From: Oscillospiraceae bacterium
Lineage (GTDB): Bacteria; Bacillota; Clostridia; Oscillospirales; Ruminococcaceae
Direction: 5' to 3'
Assembly: GCA_020024475.1 (NCBI GenBank)
Contig: JAHHTS010000036.1
Location: forward strand, 1 to 23,301
Length of the DNA: 23,301 nt
Shown here: piece after piece, positions 14,879-22,725 of the stretch
Position numbering within the stretch: the stretch's first letter is position 1
Layout: the number at the start of each line of letters is the position of its first letter
Translations under genes and position numbers: made by a program
Notes under the pieces: model-generated
Seen by the model: the letters and a program-made list of their open reading frames with translations, nothing else
Databases searched by the model: none
Told to the model about the DNA's origin: nothing

Positions 14879-14902
14879 AAAACCACCTTTATAGGTGGTT
14901 TT
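14879..14902. terminator. bidirectional intrinsic terminator
   Basis: AAAACCACCT (14879-14888) and AGGTGGTTTT (14893-14902) form a perfect 10-bp stem with loop TTAT. It serves the peptidase gene on the plus strand and the glgP-GH13 operon on the minus strand. Confidence 0.9.
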
Positions 14903-14905
14903 ATT

Positions 14906-16702
14906 TTATATTTCTACATTTATATAGCTCATAGGTAAAACTTCATAATTTATTTTGTTGTGTCTAAAAGTTTCTAAACATTCCCCTCGATTAACAGCGG
15001 TAAGAACCTCTTTATTATTAAAGTATCTTACATAGGCAATTGTATTGTAAGAAGCATAAACAAAATATAGGCCACCGTTTTTATATTCAATATGACTATT
15101 TCTAAAAGATGAAAGAGATCTTATGTTATTTTGGACAAATTCATCTTGATTCCACCAAGTGAAATACCTACGATTAAAAGGATCACGATAACCCTGCATG
15201 CCTATTTCATCACCGTAATATATACATGGTACACCCGGTAATCCAAAAATAAGTGCATAGGCACAAACAAGTTGCTTTTTAGCTTTTTCAAGTTTTTCGT
15301 TATTTAATACTTGATTGCTTTGCCAAAGTCTATCCAAACTTTCTGGGTTTTCGCCTTGTAAAATAGTGATGGCTCTTGGTGTATCGTGGGTAGACAGACT
15401 ATTCCATGCATTGTCTAAAGCTTCTTTAGGATAGTTTTCATATATTTTGAATATTTCCTCGCAAAATTTATCACCGTTACCATTTTTTATAAAATCAAGA
15501 ACAGCACTTCTAAAAGGGTAGTTCATAGTACTATCAAGACCTTTTCCAAGAAGATATTTTCTCCTATGTCCAAAACTAACTTTAGTTATTGCATCTTCCC
15601 AAACCTCACCGATTAGAAGTTTGTTTTCTCCACAATCTTTTACTGATTTTCTGATGTGTTCGATAAATTCATCTGGAAGTTCATCTGCAACATCTAGTCT
15701 AAAACCATCAGCGCCATTATTTAGCCAATATTTTATCACGCCATTTTCACCACAAATATATTCAATATAATCTTCGTTTAATTCGTTTACTTCAGGCAGA
15801 GTAGAAAAATCCCACCAACAGCGATAACCATTTTTATATTTTGAATCAAAATCATACCAAGAACGATAAACACTATTTTCGTTGTTAAAAGCACCGTCTT
15901 CGCCATATCGTTTTTCACGGTTGAAATATATACTGTCACTACCTGTGTGGCTGAAAACTCCATCAAGTATAATCTTTATATTTTTTTGATGGGCTTTTTC
16001 GCAAAGAAGTTTGAAATCTTCTAAAGTTCCTAAATCGGGATCTATTTTCATGTAATTAGCAGTGTTATAACGATGATTAGAGTGTGCTTCAAATATAGGA
16101 TTGAGATAGATACAGCTAACACCTAAGTTTTTAACATAATCTAATTTTTGAATTATACCTTGCAAATCTCCACCAAAATAATCAGTTGTAATTTGTTTTT
16201 CACTGTTTTCATTGTCATCAAAATATGGTAAATCGCTTTTAGATAATATGTAATGTCTATCAGTAAAGTGTAGTTTATACTTAGGAGAACTTTCAAAAAA
16301 ACGATCAGGGAAAATCTGATACATCACGCCGCCTTTGAAGCAGTCAGGTGTATAAAAATCTGAACTATAAACGGTTTGCAAAAACCACTCACCTTGGCTA
16401 CAAATAGTTCCGTCACCGTGACCGGTGTGAAAAATGCCATATTTTCCTTTATCAAATTTAAAGCAATAGAAATACAATCCCACTTCATCGAAAATATATT
16501 CAGTGGTAAATTTTACTATTCCATTTTCATTGCTTTCTATACTCATTAAAATATGATTTTCAATTTCACCATCTTTTTTTATACAAAGGAAAGGGGCGAC
16601 AGTTTCGTGATCACTTACAACCGTAAAAGTTATGGTTGAGTTTTCTTTTATGGCGCCAAAAGGCTTTTTGTGATATTCGTTTCTACTATTGAAATAATAC
16701 AT
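14906..16702 (-). CDS. GH13 alpha-glucanase (neopullulanase / cyclomaltodextrinase / amylase type)
   Basis: 598 residues. Residues 1-120 form a beta-rich N-terminal domain resembling CBM34. The GH13 barrel follows, with YQIFPDRFF (about 128-136), DGVFSHTGSDS (conserved region I), GFRLDVADELP (region II, nucleophile Asp337), LIGEVWEDA (region III, acid/base Glu366) and LSTHDTPRA (region IV, Asp440). A short C-terminal beta domain ends at 598. No signal peptide is visible, so it should act in the cytoplasm on imported maltodextrins or on glycogen trimmed by GlgP, cleaving alpha-1,4 and possibly alpha-1,6 bonds. It starts four bases after the glgP stop and its AAGG ribosome binding site lies in the glgP end, so the two are co-transcribed and probably translationally coupled. 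Exact specificity cannot be set by eye. Confidence 0.92.
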   Translation of the reverse strand: MYYFNSRNEYHKKPFGAIKENSTITFTVVSDHETVAPFLCIKKDGEIENHILMSIESNENGIVKFTTEYIFDEVGLYFYCFKFDKGKYGIFHTGHGDGTICSQGEWFLQTVYSSDFYTPDCFKGGVMYQIFPDRFFESSPKYKLHFTDRHYILSKSDLPYFDDNENSEKQITTDYFGGDLQGIIQKLDYVKNLGVSCIYLNPIFEAHSNHRYNTANYMKIDPDLGTLEDFKLLCEKAHQKNIKIILDGVFSHTGSDSIYFNREKRYGEDGAFNNENSVYRSWYDFDSKYKNGYRCWWDFSTLPEVNELNEDYIEYICGENGVIKYWLNNGADGFRLDVADELPDEFIEHIRKSVKDCGENKLLIGEVWEDAITKVSFGHRRKYLLGKGLDSTMNYPFRSAVLDFIKNGNGDKFCEEIFKIYENYPKEALDNAWNSLSTHDTPRAITILQGENPESLDRLWQSNQVLNNEKLEKAKKQLVCAYALIFGLPGVPCIYYGDEIGMQGYRDPFNRRYFTWWNQDEFVQNNIRSLSSFRNSHIEYKNGGLYFVYASYNTIAYVRYFNNKEVLTAVNRGECLETFRHNKINYEVLPMSYINVEI

Positions 16703-16706
16703 AAAA

Positions 16707-19115
16707 TTATTTTACCTTCGGAATATTCCATATGTTTTGTGCATATTCTTCGATCGCTCTATCAGCGGAAAAAACTCCGGCGTTTGCAATGTTCATAAGA
16801 CTCATTTTGCCCCAGCGTTCTCTGTCTGAATAAATTATTTGCAATTCTTTTTGTGCACGATGATAGTCGTCAAAATCAGCCATAACCATAAATGGGTCAT
16901 TAGTTAGGAGATTATCAAGAATTTCATTAAAGTAATTTCCCGCAATACCACCCTCTAATAATGAAATAACATCTTGAAGAGCTTTACTTTTTGCAATAAA
17001 CTGTCTTGGATTATATCCATCTGCTGAAAGTTTTTTAACTTCTTCTGGAAACATACCAAATTGAATAAAGTTTTCAGAACCGCAGTTTTCTTTTATTTCA
17101 ATATTGGCACCATCATAAGTTCCTAAAGTTATAGCTCCATTTATCATAAATTTCATATTTCCGGTACCAGAAGCCTCTTTACCTGCTAAAGAAATTTGTT
17201 GACTAACTTCACTTGCTGGCATCAGTCTTTCACTTGTGGACACAGAGTAGTTTTCAAGATAAACAATATGGAGCTTATCTTTTGTTAATGGGTCGCTTTC
17301 CACCATTTGTTTAATAGCGAAGATAAGGCGAATAATTTGTTTCGCCATATAATAACCGGAGGCCGCTTTAGCCCCGAAGATATATGTTTTAGGAATGAAT
17401 TCAGCATCAGGGTTTTCTTTTATAAAAAGATACTCACTAATTATATTAAGTGCATTTAAGTGTTGACGCTTATATTCATGCAGTCTTTTAACTTGAACAT
17501 CAAAAATTGAATCCGGGTTTATAATTTCACCCGTAAGGTCCTTAATATATTTTGCAAAATCAACTTTGTTTTGATATTTTATTTCAAGAAGCTGATTTAT
17601 AGTTTCTTTATCGTCTTTGAAGTTTTCAAGTTTTTTTAGTTCAAGAGCATCTTTTTTGTATCCATCTCCGATTTTTTTATCAAGCAATTTGCAAAGACGA
17701 GGATTTGACTGTATAAGCCAACGACGATATGCTATGCCGTTTGTTACATTTTTAAATTTTTCAGGTGCAAACAAATAGAAATCATGAAAAACTGTATTTT
17801 TTATAATTTGACTATGAAGTTGAGAAACACCATTAATTGAATGACAAACATAACAGCATATGTTTGCTGTTCTAATTTCTCCATTAAAAATAAGACTCAT
17901 ATAGTCAACTTTTCCATAATCTCCAGGAAATTTTTCTAACAATTCTATTCTTTCACGGCGGTTCATTTCTTCAATTATTTCGTAAATACGAGGAAGAGTT
18001 TCTTTAAACATACTTACATTCCATTTTTCCAAAGCCTCAGGTAAAACAGTATGGTTTGTATATGCAAATGTTTTTTTCACTATGTTAAAAGATTGATCCC
18101 AACTAAAGCCACAGTCATCAAGTAAAATTCTCATAAGCTCTGGGATTGCTAGTGTAGGGTGCGTATCGTTTATATGAATTGCAACTTTATCTGCAAGGTT
18201 TTCCAATGTTCCATATACGGCCATGTGCATGTTAACTATATCACTGATACTTGCGCAACATAAAAAATATTGTTGTTTTAATCTAAGAATCTTACCTTCA
18301 AGGTGGTTATCATTAGGGTAAAGGACTTTTGAAATAAGTTCAGAGTCACTTCCAGATTTAATTGCGGCAAGATAATCGCCACGATTAAAACTATCCATAT
18401 CAATAGTAGGACTTTTAGCTTTCCAAAGTCTTAATTTTGAAACTCCTTCAGAACCATAACCGGAGATGTACATATCGTATGGAACAGCGATAACACTTGT
18501 ATAGTCTTTATAAATTGTGTGATGATAATTATCGTACCATCTATCTTCAACGTGTCCACCAAATTTAACTTCGACTGAGTGGTTAGGATGCGCTTTTAGC
18601 CAAACCTCACCACCTGGCAACCAATTATCAGGCTCTTCTTGTTGCCAACCGTTTACTATTTTTTGCTTGAACATACCATATTCGTATAAAATCGAATATC
18701 CGCCACCAGCATATGAATCCGAGGCAATGCCGTCAAGAAAACAAGCAGCAAGTCTACCCAAGCCACCATTGCCAAGCCCAGCATCAGGCTCACATTCATA
18801 AATAGCATCGATGTTTATTCCCATATCTAGGAAAGCCTGCTGAGCAATTTTATCTATGCCTAGATTAAAAAGATTTGTTTTAAGACTTCTGCCCATTAGA
18901 AATTCAATACATAGATAATAAACTTGTTTTGAACCGTTCCCGTTAGCTTTTGCAATAAATTGTTTTTGTTGTGTGCTTAAAATTTCTCTAACTACCAGTG
19001 CGGTTGCTTTATAAATTACCTCATACGAGGCACTTTTAATATCTGTGGAGTACTCATGCTCAAGAGTGAATTTTATAAGCTCTTCAAATTCTTTTGCAGT
19101 TATATTTTTTCGCAT
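16707..19115 (-). CDS. glgP: glycogen / maltodextrin phosphorylase
   Basis: Cytoplasmic enzyme that releases glucose-1-phosphate from alpha-1,4-glucan ends, with pyridoxal phosphate. 802 residues, normal for bacterial GT35. Visible motifs: YYLCIEFLMGRSL (N-terminal), EPDAGLGNGGLGRLAACFLD (glucose-phosphate pocket), GYGIxYEYGMF-type segment, HINDTHPTLAIPELMR, the active-site RRWL segment, VQVKRLHEYKRQ (KRLHEYKRQ hallmark) and EASGTGNMKFMINGAITLGT, in which Lys655 should form the Schiff base with PLP. The start has AGAAAGGAATT upstream. It heads an operon with the GH13 enzyme, and its product, once turned into glucose-6-phosphate, feeds the glycolytic genes in this window. A very good promoter and an inverted repeat over the predicted start suggest repressor control. 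Glycogen versus maltodextrin preference is not evident. Confidence 0.97.
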   Translation of the reverse strand: MRKNITAKEFEELIKFTLEHEYSTDIKSASYEVIYKATALVVREILSTQQKQFIAKANGNGSKQVYYLCIEFLMGRSLKTNLFNLGIDKIAQQAFLDMGINIDAIYECEPDAGLGNGGLGRLAACFLDGIASDSYAGGGYSILYEYGMFKQKIVNGWQQEEPDNWLPGGEVWLKAHPNHSVEVKFGGHVEDRWYDNYHHTIYKDYTSVIAVPYDMYISGYGSEGVSKLRLWKAKSPTIDMDSFNRGDYLAAIKSGSDSELISKVLYPNDNHLEGKILRLKQQYFLCCASISDIVNMHMAVYGTLENLADKVAIHINDTHPTLAIPELMRILLDDCGFSWDQSFNIVKKTFAYTNHTVLPEALEKWNVSMFKETLPRIYEIIEEMNRRERIELLEKFPGDYGKVDYMSLIFNGEIRTANICCYVCHSINGVSQLHSQIIKNTVFHDFYLFAPEKFKNVTNGIAYRRWLIQSNPRLCKLLDKKIGDGYKKDALELKKLENFKDDKETINQLLEIKYQNKVDFAKYIKDLTGEIINPDSIFDVQVKRLHEYKRQHLNALNIISEYLFIKENPDAEFIPKTYIFGAKAASGYYMAKQIIRLIFAIKQMVESDPLTKDKLHIVYLENYSVSTSERLMPASEVSQQISLAGKEASGTGNMKFMINGAITLGTYDGANIEIKENCGSENFIQFGMFPEEVKKLSADGYNPRQFIAKSKALQDVISLLEGGIAGNYFNEILDNLLTNDPFMVMADFDDYHRAQKELQIIYSDRERWGKMSLMNIANAGVFSADRAIEEYAQNIWNIPKVK

Positions 19116-19159
19116 GATTTAATTCCTTTCTATAAGAAATCAGAACGTAAAATTAATGT

Positions 19160-19183
19160 TATATGGTTAAAAATAACCATATA
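19160..19183. promoter_or_regulatory. perfect inverted repeat, candidate operator of glgP
   Basis: Arms TATATGGTTA (19160-19169) and TAACCATATA (19174-19183) flank AAAA. On the minus strand the repeat starts about six bases after the -10 box, covering the predicted start. I do not recognise the motif; it differs from the Rex-like, FabT-like and usual LacI-family sites. It could also form an RNA hairpin in the leader. Confidence 0.6.
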
Positions 19184-19189
19184 TATTAG

Positions 19190-19218
19190 ATTATAAATAT
19201 AATAAAAAAATCTTTCAA
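19190..19218 (-). promoter_or_regulatory. sigma-A promoter of the glgP-GH13 operon
   Basis: On the minus strand TTGAAA (19213-19218), a 17-base spacer and a perfect TATAAT (19190-19195). Leader length would be about 70 bases. Confidence 0.8.
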
Positions 19219-19281
19219 CCCAAATAAGGTAAAATTTATATAAATTTGTTGCTTAAATATATAATATATAGTATTATAAAT

Positions 19282-19310
19282 TTGGATGAATATATCTTTT
19301 TTGATATATT
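19282..19310 (+). promoter_or_regulatory. candidate promoter of the zapA operon
   Basis: TTGGAT (19282-19287), a 17-base spacer and TATATT (19305-19310), about 18 bases before the predicted start. An alternative, TTGCTT with TATTAT at 17 bases, lies some 30 bases upstream. Both are moderate matches in very AT-rich DNA. Confidence 0.4.
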
Positions 19311-19334
19311 ATAATTTAATTTAGGAGGACAACC

Positions 19335-19688
19335 ATGCCTTTAAACAAAATAAAGCTTAATATAGCAGGTACAAGTTATACAATTAATTCAACTGACAGT
19401 GAGGAACATGTGCTTGAGTTAGCAGGTGTTCTAGATAATGATATGCGACAGATAATGGAACAAAGTCCATCAGCCTCAATCACAGCTGCAGCGGTTATTT
19501 GCGCACTTACATACTTAGATAAATTAGACAAATCAGATAGTTCCGCTGATAATATGCGTGTACAACTAAAACAATATTTGGAAGATGCAAACAACGCAAG
19601 AAGCGAAGCTGAAAAAGTTAAAATTGAGCTTGAAAAGCTAAAAGTGGATCTTCAGTATCTCAAAAATCAAAGAGGAAATAATGAATAA
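19335..19688 (+). CDS. zapA: cell division protein ZapA
   Basis: 117 residues. The N-terminal globular part (1-50) has the typical LNIAGTSYTINSTDSEEHVLELAGVLDNDM pattern, beginning with a short strand pair and a helix; the C-terminal 70 residues are a Lys/Glu-rich coiled coil that makes the anti-parallel tetramer. ZapA cross-links FtsZ filaments at the division ring. AGGAGG lies seven or so bases before the ATG. It overlaps the next gene by eight bases. The pairing of zapA with a U32 peptidase gene is, from memory, common in Clostridia. Confidence 0.92.
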   Translation: MPLNKIKLNIAGTSYTINSTDSEEHVLELAGVLDNDMRQIMEQSPSASITAAAVICALTYLDKLDKSDSSADNMRVQLKQYLEDANNARSEAEKVKIELEKLKVDLQYLKNQRGNNE

Positions 19689-21717
19689 CAAAATAGAAAT
19701 ATTAGCTCCTGCCGGCAATATGGAAAATCTTGTTGCAGCAGTTTATAGTGGTGCAAACGAGGTGTACCTTGGAGTGCAGAGCTTTAATGCAAGAGCATCA
19801 GCAGCAAATTTCAGTTTTGAAGAACTTAAAAAAGCTGTTGGATTTTGTCATGCAAGAAATGTTAAAGTAAATGTTACACTTAATACAATCATTTATGATA
19901 GAGAACTTGAAGCCTTTAAAAATACAGTAAAACAGATAGCGGATTGTGGTGTTGATGCTGTTATTGCTCAAGATTTAGCAAGCGCTAAAATAATAAAAGA
20001 AGTCACGCCTTCGATAGCACTTCATGGGTCGACACAAATGGCTGTACATAATCTGGCGGGTGCATTATTGCTTAAAGAAATGGGGTATAAAAGAGTTATT
20101 TTAGCAAGAGAAATGACTCTAAAACAAGTTGAGGAAGTAACGAAAAATTGTGGTATTGAAACTGAAGTGTTCATACATGGAGCACTTTGTATGTCACTTT
20201 CAGGGCAGTGTTATGCAAGCGCATTTTTAGGTGGAAGAAGTGGTAATAGGGGACGCTGTGCAGGAACTTGTCGATTACCTATGTCTGCAAGAGGTGAAAA
20301 AGACGATAATCATTTGAGCTTAAAAGATCTCTGTGCTATGGAAATGTTACCAGCTCTTCAGAAAATTGGAGTAAAATGTGTAAAAATAGAAGGTAGACTT
20401 CGCACACCAGAGTATGTTGCATCAGCAGTTGATAATGCAAGAAAAGCGTTAGCTGGCAACCGTTTTGACAAACAATTACTGGCTGAGACATTTAGCCGTT
20501 CAGGATTTACAAATGGATTTTTCGAAGGCAAACTGAACAAATCTGTATTTGGCGTAAGAACAAAAGAGGACACTCGGAAAACTAAAGCTACGCTTCCTAA
20601 ACTTCGCGAACTTTATCGCCGTGAAGGACAATATGTGCCTATTGATTTTACTTTTGAAATGGGTGAAAAAGAAAGTGCGCTTACTATTACAGATGGTGAT
20701 AATATATTTACTCAGAGATTTGAGGCACAGGTTTGTGACACAGATAAAGATTTTGAAAAGTCGTTGCGCACATCACTCGAAAAGTTAGGAGGAACTCCAT
20801 TTTATGTTAGAAATGCTGAATGTAACCTTATTGCTAATAAGTACATACCACTTTCAGCTGTAAATTCTGCAAGAAGACAACTAGTTGAAAAACTTTTAGC
20901 AAAAAGAGAAGAAGTTGTTCCGCATAAAGTTTGTGAATATGTTATTCCAAAACAGTTGCCTCGTTTTTCGCATCCAAAACTTGTTGCGAGATTTGAAAAT
21001 ATAGAACAAATCCCTTTTAATATATGTGATAGATTTGAATATATTACAATTCCTATTGAGTATATTGATGTGATTCCAACTGAAATAGAAAATAAGGTTG
21101 TGCTTGAACTTTCGCGTGATTTATTTGGCAAAGAAAGCCAAATTAAACGGCAAGTAGAAGATGCTAAAAATAAAGGGTATAATCGCTTTTGCGTACAGAA
21201 TATTGGGCATATTCCATTTGTTAAAGGTTGTGAAATTTTCTCATCATTTACACTCAATATTTCCAATAGTTTAGCAGCGACAGAGTATAAAACTCTGGGA
21301 GTGAATACAATAACGGTTAGCCCAGAAATCACACTTGAACAGATAGGCAAAATAACATCTGAAGTTAAAACTATTGTTATTGGATATGGTCATATTCCAC
21401 TGATGTTTGTTAAATCTTGCCCTATGCACAATGTAAGAACTTGTGCAGAATGTGACGGAACAGGAATACTCACAGATAGAAAAGGAATGAAACTTCCGCT
21501 TCGTTGCCATGGTGGAATTCAAGGTTATAGAGAAATATTCAACCCAATTCCACTTTATATCGGAGATAAAAAGTCACAGATAAATGCTGACTACATTTCA
21601 CTTAATTTCACAATAGAAAATAGAAAAGAAGTTGAAAAGATAACAAAAATATTCTGTGACGCTAGACCTTTTGGTGCGGATTTTACAAGAGGCCTATATT
21701 CTAAAGCATCATTATAA
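19681..21717 (+). CDS. U32 family peptidase / RNA hydroxylase-like protein with DUF3656
   Basis: 678 residues. The N-terminal TIM-barrel-like U32 domain starts KIEILAPAGNMENLVAAV (4-21), then VYLGVQSFNARA (28-39), ALHGSTQMAVHN (113-124) and the signature EVFIHGALCMSLSGQC (162-177). The cysteines at 170, 177, 193 and 197 fit the iron-sulphur site inferred for these proteins. A central domain consistent with DUF3656 follows, and a C-terminal segment carries another Cys group, SCPMHNVRTCAEC. In E. coli the DUF3656-bearing member RlhA (YdcP) hydroxylates C2501 of 23S rRNA, and a sister, TrhP, hydroxylates tRNA, so an RNA-hydroxylation role is more likely than proteolysis. GAGG lies before the start, inside zapA. 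It overlaps zapA by eight bases and ends before a hairpin. Confidence 0.9.
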   Translation: MNNKIEILAPAGNMENLVAAVYSGANEVYLGVQSFNARASAANFSFEELKKAVGFCHARNVKVNVTLNTIIYDRELEAFKNTVKQIADCGVDAVIAQDLASAKIIKEVTPSIALHGSTQMAVHNLAGALLLKEMGYKRVILAREMTLKQVEEVTKNCGIETEVFIHGALCMSLSGQCYASAFLGGRSGNRGRCAGTCRLPMSARGEKDDNHLSLKDLCAMEMLPALQKIGVKCVKIEGRLRTPEYVASAVDNARKALAGNRFDKQLLAETFSRSGFTNGFFEGKLNKSVFGVRTKEDTRKTKATLPKLRELYRREGQYVPIDFTFEMGEKESALTITDGDNIFTQRFEAQVCDTDKDFEKSLRTSLEKLGGTPFYVRNAECNLIANKYIPLSAVNSARRQLVEKLLAKREEVVPHKVCEYVIPKQLPRFSHPKLVARFENIEQIPFNICDRFEYITIPIEYIDVIPTEIENKVVLELSRDLFGKESQIKRQVEDAKNKGYNRFCVQNIGHIPFVKGCEIFSSFTLNISNSLAATEYKTLGVNTITVSPEITLEQIGKITSEVKTIVIGYGHIPLMFVKSCPMHNVRTCAECDGTGILTDRKGMKLPLRCHGGIQGYREIFNPIPLYIGDKKSQINADYISLNFTIENRKEVEKITKIFCDARPFGADFTRGLYSKASL

Positions 21718-21723
21718 TTAAAT

Positions 21724-21752
21724 TTATGGCGGATAAATATTATCTGCCATAA
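21724..21752 (+). terminator. hairpin after the U32 gene, possible partial terminator
   Basis: TTATGGCGGATA (21724-21735) pairs with TATCTGCCATAA (21741-21752) over 12 positions with one G-U and a five-base loop, followed by TATTTT. The weak T tract suggests partial termination or transcript end protection, with some read-through into the next two genes. Confidence 0.55.
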
Positions 21753-21768
21753 TATTTTGGGAGAAAAT

Positions 21769-22023
21769 ATGAAGAGAACATTTTTATTTTTATTTTACTT
21801 GTTAGCAGGTATCGTAATAGGTTCATTGCTAGCGGGGGTTTTTAGAGGTATTCCAGCATTATCATGGCTTGGATATGCAAATACAATAGGATTTTCAGCA
21901 TCAAACCCAGCTGTTCTTGATTTGGAGATTATTAAAATTACATTTGGATTTTCAATGTCTATTTCAGTAGCACAGATAATAACAATTGGTATTGCGATGT
22001 TTATTTATGATAGGGTAAGTTAA
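21769..22023 (+). CDS. DUF4321 small membrane protein
   Basis: 84 residues from the ATG at 21769, chosen because GGGAG precedes it; the longer reading from a TTG at 21757 would place the ribosome binding site inside the gene. Two hydrophobic segments (about 3-22 and 58-80) bracket a polar loop with GFRGIP-like and SWLGYANTIGFS elements. The N-terminal LAGIVIGSLLA and the position right before maf fit DUF4321, a short clostridial membrane family that, from memory, often sits next to maf and the rod-shape genes. Function unknown; the context suggests cell envelope or division. It ends two bases before maf, so they are co-transcribed. Confidence 0.8.
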   Translation: MKRTFLFLFYLLAGIVIGSLLAGVFRGIPALSWLGYANTIGFSASNPAVLDLEIIKITFGFSMSISVAQIITIGIAMFIYDRVS

Positions 22024-22025
22024 TT

Positions 22026-22616
22026 ATGAGAATTTATTTAGCATCTACATCACCTAGAAGAAAAGAAATTCTTGTTAAAATAATTAAAAACTTCACTCGG
22101 ATATCACCAGAGATAGAAGAAAAAGAATATTTAGAGCTCTCTACAAAAGAAAAAGCTGTAAGACGCTCAAAAGATAAATGTATTGCCGGGGTTAATCTTG
22201 TTAGAGAAAAAGGCATGGTCATAATTGCCAGTGATACAGTTGTTGATTTCAAAGGTAAAATTATGGACAAGCCTAAAAATAAAGCAGAGGCATATTCAAT
22301 GATTAGCCGGCTTTCAGGCAATTCTCATAATGTCTACACAGCTGTAAGTGTATACAAGGACGGCATAATGTACACTTTTACTGAAAAAACAAAAGTTAAC
22401 TTCAATCACATCCCTGATGAAGAAATAAATAAATATATTAGTACTGATGAGCCATATGATAAAGCTGGTGGTTATGGCATACAGTGTGAATTTGGAAAAC
22501 AATATATTTCAAATATTGATGGTGATTATTACAATGTAATGGGTTTACCGGCTAGCCGTCTTTATCGTATGTTGCGTGAATTGGGTGTAATTGATAGCGG
22601 AGAGTTTGAAATATAA
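22026..22616 (+). CDS. maf: Maf family nucleoside triphosphate pyrophosphatase
   Basis: 196 residues, normal for the family. Hallmarks: LASTSPRRKEIL (5-16), the acidic ISPEIEEKEY segment, IIASDTVVDFKGKIMDKP (66-83, Asp70 as the catalytic acid), MISRLSGNSHNVYTAVS (92-108), EPYDKAGGYGIQ (about 142-153) and the final GDYYNVMGLP. Maf proteins hydrolyse dTTP/UTP or modified nucleotides to monophosphates, limiting misincorporation, and have been linked to septum control. The ATG follows DUF4321 by two bases; the ribosome binding site is a weak AGGG inside the upstream gene, consistent with translational coupling. In many relatives radC and mreB come next; here a lipoprotein gene with its own promoter does. 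Confidence 0.95.
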   Translation: MRIYLASTSPRRKEILVKIIKNFTRISPEIEEKEYLELSTKEKAVRRSKDKCIAGVNLVREKGMVIIASDTVVDFKGKIMDKPKNKAEAYSMISRLSGNSHNVYTAVSVYKDGIMYTFTEKTKVNFNHIPDEEINKYISTDEPYDKAGGYGIQCEFGKQYISNIDGDYYNVMGLPASRLYRMLRELGVIDSGEFEI

Positions 22617-22638
22617 AGATATTTATTTTTATAGTTCG

Positions 22639-22667
22639 TTGCATTTTGCTGGAAATAATTGTATAAT
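22639..22667 (+). promoter_or_regulatory. sigma-A promoter of the lipoprotein gene
   Basis: TTGCAT (22639-22644), a 17-base spacer and a perfect TATAAT (22662-22667). The leader of about 50 bases has a small GTATTT/AAATAC hairpin and then AAAGGAAAG before the start. Confidence 0.75.
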
Positions 22668-22725
22668 TACAGCGTAAATTTAGTTGATGTATTTAAGAAA
22701 ATACTATAGAAAGGAAAGATATTTT

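Noticed and set aside
20802..21350. 182-codon minus-strand frame inside the U32 gene
   Set aside because: It is wholly antisense to a conserved protein and has no start signals.
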